The notes beneath the pieces are model-generated. The model saw nothing but the letters and a program-made list of their open reading frames with translations, did not search any database and was not told where the DNA came from. 64,000 nucleotides of DNA from UBA1479 sp963976055 (GTDB taxonomy: Bacteria > Pseudomonadota > Alphaproteobacteria > Rhodospirillales > Casp-alpha2). Shown in pieces: positions 59,378-64,000 of the stretch (the stretch's first letter is position 1; every line of letters starts with the position of its first letter). The translations under genes were made by a program, and so were the position numbers. Location: assembly GCA_963976055.1 (NCBI GenBank), contig CAXBJB010000006.1, positions 248,001-312,000 on the forward strand, given 5' to 3'.

Positions 59378-62300
59378 ATGGCGAAGCAGGTATCGCAGCA
59401 AGGCAACCCGAAACAGGCCGCGGCCCCGAATTCCGGAGATGTGCCCGTCAGCGGCAAGACCGCCCAGGCCCGCGCAGCCCTGCCCGAGGTCGATGACCTG
59501 CTGGCGCCGGACGACTGGCGCGCGCCGTTCTATCTGCGCTGGAAACTGCATCTGCTGCTGGGCGGCGTGCTGACCGTGTTGTGGTTCGCCCTGGTCCTGG
59601 ATTTCATTGAAAAATCCCTGGGTCTCGGCAATCTGACCGAACTGCTGCCCCACGAGGTCGGCGGCTTGGCCGCCGGCGCCTTTACGCCGGTCGCCTTCCT
59701 GTGGATGCTGATCGCCTTTTTCGAGCGCGGTCGCCAATTGCGTCAGGAAACGGCCGTCCTGCGCAGTCATTTGAAACAACTGATTTATCCGTCGGATCGG
59801 GCCGACAGCCGGATGCAGGAAATCACGGCTTCCCTGCGCAACCAGACCAAGGAACTGCTGTTCGCCTCGGAAGAGGCGGCGCGCCGCGGCCAGGCCATGG
59901 GCGACCTGATCCGTGAGCGGACCCGCGATCTCGCCCAGGTGTCCGAGGATGCGGACCTGCGCGCCCATGCCGTCGCCGATGCCCTGAAGCGGCAGACGGC
60001 GGACCTGAGTTCGGCCTCGGAACGGGCCGCCGAACGCGCCCGTGACGCCGGCGAAACCCTGTTCGAACAGGCCCATGGCCTGACCGTTACGACGGACCGT
60101 GCCTCGGCCCGCGCCGAGGACATGATCCAGACTCTGAAGCGCCGGGCCGAGGAACTGGACGGTGTCGCCCAGGAAGCATCGGATCGTACCTTGAAGGCGG
60201 CCGAGGCATTCGATCGTCGCACGGAGCGCCTGGACACGGTGTCGCGCGAGGCCCTGGCCCGCGGCGTTCAGGCCGACAGCCTGCTGGAGCGCCGCATCGG
60301 CGAGATCGCGGATGTCGCCGGCAAGGCCAACGCAGCGGTCACCGACGCGGCGGGAACGCTCGACCATAGTGCTCAAGACCTGTCGGACCGCGCGGATCGG
60401 GCCAAGGACGCGGCGACGGAACTGGAATTGGGCCTGGGCCGTCAGGCCGACGTGCTTGATGCCTTGGGCGCGCGTGTTTCCGACCGGATTTCACTGATTT
60501 CATCGGCGTTGCGCGACAACGCCGATGCGCTGGCGACCGTCACCGAACAGGCCGTGGTCCAGGCAACGGATGCCGGCACGCGCCTGAGCCGCCAAGCCAC
60601 CGCCATTGCCGAAACCGTCGACCGCGCGGTCGGCCGCTTGACCCAATCGGGTGAGGGGTTGTCGGCGCAGGTCGACAACCTGCACGGACAGGCGCAGCGT
60701 GTCGCCGAACAGGCCGACGCCGCCACGGGCAATCTGCAGCGGGCGACCGACGAGCTCGGGGAAAACGCCGAACGCACCATCGCGCGGGCGGAACACGCGG
60801 GCGGCGAACTGCGCGGCCGGTCCGAGGATCTGCGCGGCGTCGCCGATCAGGCGGTCGAACGGTTGACGGAATTCGGCCGCGAAATGGCCCAGCGCCGCAA
60901 CGAACTGGCCCAGGCTGCGGATACCGCCGCCAACCGGCTGGCCGCCGTGGGTACCGATTTGATGCGACGTCAGGGCGACCTTTCCGCTGCCGCCGATACG
61001 GCGGACGGCCGGGTCACGGGCCTGATCGAGGGCCTGCGCGAAACCGAAACCAGCCTTGCCCGCACCGTCGACAAGGGGTCGGCCGATGTTGCGTCGGTTA
61101 CACGCGCCTTGCTGCACAGCGCGGACCGGGTTCAGGCATCGACCCAACGCGCCGAAACCACCGCCCAAGCCTTGCAGGAAACCCTGTTGGGCCTGACGGA
61201 CGCCAGCACCCAGGCCGTCGAACGGCTGGGCCAATTGGGCGGCCAGATGAACAGCCAGTCGACCTTGATCGGCGATGCCTCGGGCCAAGCCATCACCAAC
61301 CTGGAAAAGGTGTCAGCCCTGCTGCGCTTCCATTCAGACCGCCTGCGCGAGATTTCCCAGCGCGCGGTCGAACAGGTCGGCAATGCCGGGGGCGCCGTCG
61401 AAGGGGCCGGCGACCAGGTCAACGCAGCGGTCACCGAGACGGCGAGTCAGCTGCACGAATTGGATGCGACCATGCGTGGGCGTCTCGAACAGATCGTCGC
61501 CGCGTCGACGCAGACCACCGCTGCGATCGGTGCGACGCTGGATGCGGTCAAGCGCGGCACCACGGGGCTGCAGGTATCCGGGGCCGAGGCCGTGGGCGAA
61601 ATGACCAAGGCCGGTACCGCGCTGAACGGTCAATCGCGGGCGATCCGCGAAGTGGCGGATCATGCGGCGAACCTGCTGTCCATGGTCACGGAAATTCTGT
61701 TCCGGCAGGGCGAGGCCGTGTCGGAAACGTCGGACGCCGCAAACCGCAAGATGAATGCCCTTCGCGACGCCATGGAACTGCGCACGGTGGAACTGGAGCG
61801 GGTCAGCATCCTGACGGATGAACGCATCGCCAGCGCCCGGCGCTTCCTGAAGGACGCGGCGGGCGAATTGGACGAGGCAACGGCGCGGGCGTCGGACCGG
61901 GTGACGGAAGCGTCCGACTCCCTCACGGCGGGCAGCGTAAAGGTCGAGGAAGTGGTCGACCATGCGGTGTCGCGCCTGGGCACCATCGGCGATGTCGTTA
62001 AGGAAGTGGTGCAGGAAGCGGTCACCGATTCCGACCGCACGACGGCGCGTTTGGCGGGCATCCGCAATGGGCTGACGCAATACCGGGGCGAGTTGGAACA
62101 AGCCGTCACGGATGCCCGCGAACGCCTGACCAGTCTGTCGACCGTCATGCGCATCTCGGCCGCCGACGTGACCAAGGCGTCGGAAACCGCCGGCACGGAC
62201 CTGCACGGGTTCTCGGAACACCTGCAGGAGCAGGCGGTCAATGTTACGCGCATGGCCAACGACGCGGCGGCACGCCTGATGCGCGTGGGCGAAGGGCTGC

Positions 62301-63508
62301 AAAGCCGCGCCAACGAGGTTGCGCAGACCGTCGACAAGTCGTCCAACATGGTGACCCTGATTTCCGATTCCCTGCATTCGTCGTCGCAGCAACTGACCGG
62401 CGTGGTCGAGCGGGCGTCCGGTCAGGTCGAGGCCATCGGCACGATGCTGCGCCAACGCACGGTGGAACTGGAAGGCATGTCGGACAGTACCCTGGCCGGG
62501 CTCAAGAACCTGGGCCGTGAGTTCCGGGCGCGCCTTGACGAACTGGAGAACGTGTCACGTGACCTGACGTCGCGGGTCGACGAGGCGTCCCATTCCCTCG
62601 ACACCCGGGCCGAACAGCTTGACCGCGTGTCGGAGCGCGCCGTCCAGCGCCTGGATCAGGCCGGCGAGGCGGTGGCCCGGACCTCGGTCGAGGCCGACGG
62701 CCTGTGGCGCGAAAGCAGCGAAAAGATCAACCGCCTGTCGGAAAGCCTGCGCGCCCATACGGACGAAGCCGGCGGCCTTGCCGACAAGGTTCTGACCAAG
62801 ATGGACGGTGCGGCCGAGACACTGCGCCGCCAGATGGACCACCTGTCCTCCAACTACCGGCAGGCGGAACAGAGCATTTCCGCCCTGGGCCAATCGATCA
62901 GCGAACGAGGGCGTCAGCTTGGCAAGGCGTCGGACGAAGCCATCTCCAAGGTCGGGCTGTGGGATTCGGCATTGCGCAATCAGGCGGAAAACATCAACCG
63001 TTCGCTCGGTGAATTTGGCCGCCGGGCCCAGGAAACTAGCACCAATCTTGAAGCCCAGTCGCGCCAGCTTCACTTCGCCGCCGACGAGGCGCGCTCGATC
63101 CTGGATACCCTTACCAAGCGCAAGGAAGACGTCCAGACGTCCGACTTCCTGCAGCAGATGGGATTTGTCACGGAACGCCTGCAATCGGTGGCGGTCGACC
63201 TCAACCGATCGCTGGAAGTCCCGATCAGCGAAGACGAATGGCGTCGCTTCAACCAGGGCGAAAAGGGCGTCTTCGTCCGCAAGATGCTGGGCTTCCGGGA
63301 AAAGGCGAAACTCGACGCCATCGCCAAGCTGCATCGCGAGAACCCGGAATTCCGGGACTATGCCGGCCGCTATATCAGCGAATTCGAGCGGGTGCTGCGC
63401 GAGGCGGCAAAACGCGATCCGGACAACATCCTGCGCACGACCTTCCTGTCGTCGGATGTCGGCAAGGTCTACATGATCCTGGCCCGCGCCCTCGGCAGAA
63501 ATATCTGA
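59378..63508 (+). CDS. Giant membrane-anchored coiled-coil protein
   Basis: A 1376-residue protein. Two hydrophobic segments (about 57-77 and 95-115) anchor the N-terminus; residues from about 120 to 1240 form a near-continuous coiled coil of heptads rich in Ala, Glu and Arg. Recurrent phrases such as LRxRTEELDRV, ADRTxxRL and QxxSERA suggest internal duplication. The last 120 residues are a different, probably globular, domain (DFLQQMGFVTERLQSVAVDL; RRFNQGEKGVFVRKMLGF). The layout of TM pair plus coiled coil resembles the Caulobacter polarity factor TipN, but the sequence relation is not established. GGAGG precedes the ATG, and a CtrA box lies upstream. Confidence 0.75.
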   Translation: MAKQVSQQGNPKQAAAPNSGDVPVSGKTAQARAALPEVDDLLAPDDWRAPFYLRWKLHLLLGGVLTVLWFALVLDFIEKSLGLGNLTELLPHEVGGLAAGAFTPVAFLWMLIAFFERGRQLRQETAVLRSHLKQLIYPSDRADSRMQEITASLRNQTKELLFASEEAARRGQAMGDLIRERTRDLAQVSEDADLRAHAVADALKRQTADLSSASERAAERARDAGETLFEQAHGLTVTTDRASARAEDMIQTLKRRAEELDGVAQEASDRTLKAAEAFDRRTERLDTVSREALARGVQADSLLERRIGEIADVAGKANAAVTDAAGTLDHSAQDLSDRADRAKDAATELELGLGRQADVLDALGARVSDRISLISSALRDNADALATVTEQAVVQATDAGTRLSRQATAIAETVDRAVGRLTQSGEGLSAQVDNLHGQAQRVAEQADAATGNLQRATDELGENAERTIARAEHAGGELRGRSEDLRGVADQAVERLTEFGREMAQRRNELAQAADTAANRLAAVGTDLMRRQGDLSAAADTADGRVTGLIEGLRETETSLARTVDKGSADVASVTRALLHSADRVQASTQRAETTAQALQETLLGLTDASTQAVERLGQLGGQMNSQSTLIGDASGQAITNLEKVSALLRFHSDRLREISQRAVEQVGNAGGAVEGAGDQVNAAVTETASQLHELDATMRGRLEQIVAASTQTTAAIGATLDAVKRGTTGLQVSGAEAVGEMTKAGTALNGQSRAIREVADHAANLLSMVTEILFRQGEAVSETSDAANRKMNALRDAMELRTVELERVSILTDERIASARRFLKDAAGELDEATARASDRVTEASDSLTAGSVKVEEVVDHAVSRLGTIGDVVKEVVQEAVTDSDRTTARLAGIRNGLTQYRGELEQAVTDARERLTSLSTVMRISAADVTKASETAGTDLHGFSEHLQEQAVNVTRMANDAAARLMRVGEGLQSRANEVAQTVDKSSNMVTLISDSLHSSSQQLTGVVERASGQVEAIGTMLRQRTVELEGMSDSTLAGLKNLGREFRARLDELENVSRDLTSRVDEASHSLDTRAEQLDRVSERAVQRLDQAGEAVARTSVEADGLWRESSEKINRLSESLRAHTDEAGGLADKVLTKMDGAAETLRRQMDHLSSNYRQAEQSISALGQSISERGRQLGKASDEAISKVGLWDSALRNQAENINRSLGEFGRRAQETSTNLEAQSRQLHFAADEARSILDTLTKRKEDVQTSDFLQQMGFVTERLQSVAVDLNRSLEVPISEDEWRRFNQGEKGVFVRKMLGFREKAKLDAIAKLHRENPEFRDYAGRYISEFERVLREAAKRDPDNILRTTFLSSDVGKVYMILARALGRNI

Positions 63509-63535
63509 TTTTGAACGAGGCCTAGGGGCGGGGGC

Positions 63536-64000
63536 TCAGTCCCCGCTGCCGGCTTCGCCGTCTTCGATGCGGCCTGGACTGAACCAATCGAGGTCCGGGG
63601 CCAGGCCGGCGACCTTGCCGATCACCAATAGCGTGGCGCCCACGAGTTGCGCGCGTTCAACCGCGCCGGCGAGGTCCTTGAGCGCGGCATGCACCGTGCG
63701 CTGTTGCGGGCGCGTGCCCTGGTTGATGGCGGCGGCGGGGGTGTCCGGCGCCAGGCCATGGCCGATCAATTGTTCGCAGATCACCGCCAGGTTGGTCAGG
63801 CCCATGTAGACGACCAGGGTGGTTTCCGGGTCGGCCAGGCCGTTCCAATCCAGTTCCAGCGACCCCTCGGTCGCCAGGTGGCCGGTGATGAACCGCACGC
63901 TATGGGCAAGGCCCCGGTGAGTCAGGGGAATCCCCGCATAGGCGGCACAGGCGGCGGACGAGGTGATGCCCGGCACGATTTCGAAGGGGATGTTCTCCCG
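63536..64000 (-). CDS. cobA: Uroporphyrinogen-III C-methyltransferase, C-terminal part
   Basis: The last 154 or so residues of a SAM-dependent enzyme of sirohaem and cobalamin synthesis that methylates uroporphyrinogen III at C2 and C7. The 5' end lies beyond the right edge. FEIVPGITSSAACAAYAGIP and LTHRGLAHSVRFITGH are the family's motifs, followed by LVVYMGLTNLAVICEQLI and INQGTRPQQRTVHAAL. A CysG fusion cannot be excluded because the upstream part is missing. Confidence 0.92.
   Translation of the reverse strand, partial: RENIPFEIVPGITSSAACAAYAGIPLTHRGLAHSVRFITGHLATEGSLELDWNGLADPETTLVVYMGLTNLAVICEQLIGHGLAPDTPAAAINQGTRPQQRTVHAALKDLAGAVERAQLVGATLLVIGKVAGLAPDLDWFSPGRIEDGEAGSGD

Overview
The window is a 64 kb, GC-rich (about two-thirds G+C by eye), densely packed chromosomal segment of an alphaproteobacterium, most likely a free-living member of the Rhodospirillales or a relative. 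The case rests on lineage-typical genes: an Hda/DnaA-like regulator after a PerM-type permease, ppk/ppx, DUF2066, an EipB (DUF1849) envelope protein, an HDAC-like deacetylase-xseB-ispA-dxs-tlyA block, and a full CtrA box (TTAA-N7-TTAA). I see no rRNA, tRNA, CRISPR array, prophage or transposase.

Layout. 0-3.2 kb: 5' end of purM (apparent ATT start), divergent from a tightly coupled DUF2066-permease-hda operon. 3.1-7.8 kb: glycosyltransferase, SDR with a degenerate active site, single-domain response regulator and chemoreceptor, lying between hda and ppk. 8-15.6 kb: ppk-ppx, a NIPSNAP-rnd-GST operon, enoyl-CoA hydratase, YhhQ-type transporter. 15.7-24 kb: TPR protein, aspS, SPOR lipoprotein, eipB, ROK kinase and several proteins of unknown function. 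24-30.5 kb: metabolic and redox genes: TetR with a repeat-rich operator region, AhpD-like protein and cytochrome P460; metallo-hydrolase; two DJ-1 family genes; a GlxA-type regulator facing a DUF849 cleavage enzyme, resembling the cdhR/cdhC carnitine pair; an ArsR regulator. 30.7-36.7 kb: RND efflux pump with adaptor, then a WD40-cytochrome c fusion.

36.8-41.9 kb: the housekeeping deacetylase, xseB, ispA, dxs, tlyA cluster (isoprenoid supply and rRNA methylation), with an unusual repeated inverted element before tlyA. 41.9-43.6 kb: an accessory patch, comprising a visibly AT-richer gene with CBS-like repeats and a C-terminal HEPN-like R-x4-H motif, a HigA-family antitoxin without HigB, and a rhodanese. 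This is the best candidate here for an undescribed system. 43.7-52.8 kb: TTC38-like TPR protein, NnrU, D-tartrate dehydratase, membrane transglutaminase-like protein, aroC, fabI, BrkB-family protein, J-domain protein, glycine-zipper lipoprotein. 53-59.2 kb: pdxH, cation efflux and an APH-kinase fusion coupled by 4-base overlaps, then an acidic-tailed unknown, a SRAP protein, an SDR and a TAXI-type binding protein.

59.3-63.5 kb: one 1376-residue membrane-anchored coiled-coil protein preceded by the CtrA box, suggesting a cell-cycle-controlled polar or envelope scaffold. The window ends inside cobA.

All family calls come from reading the sequence without searches; start sites with alternatives are flagged in the entries.
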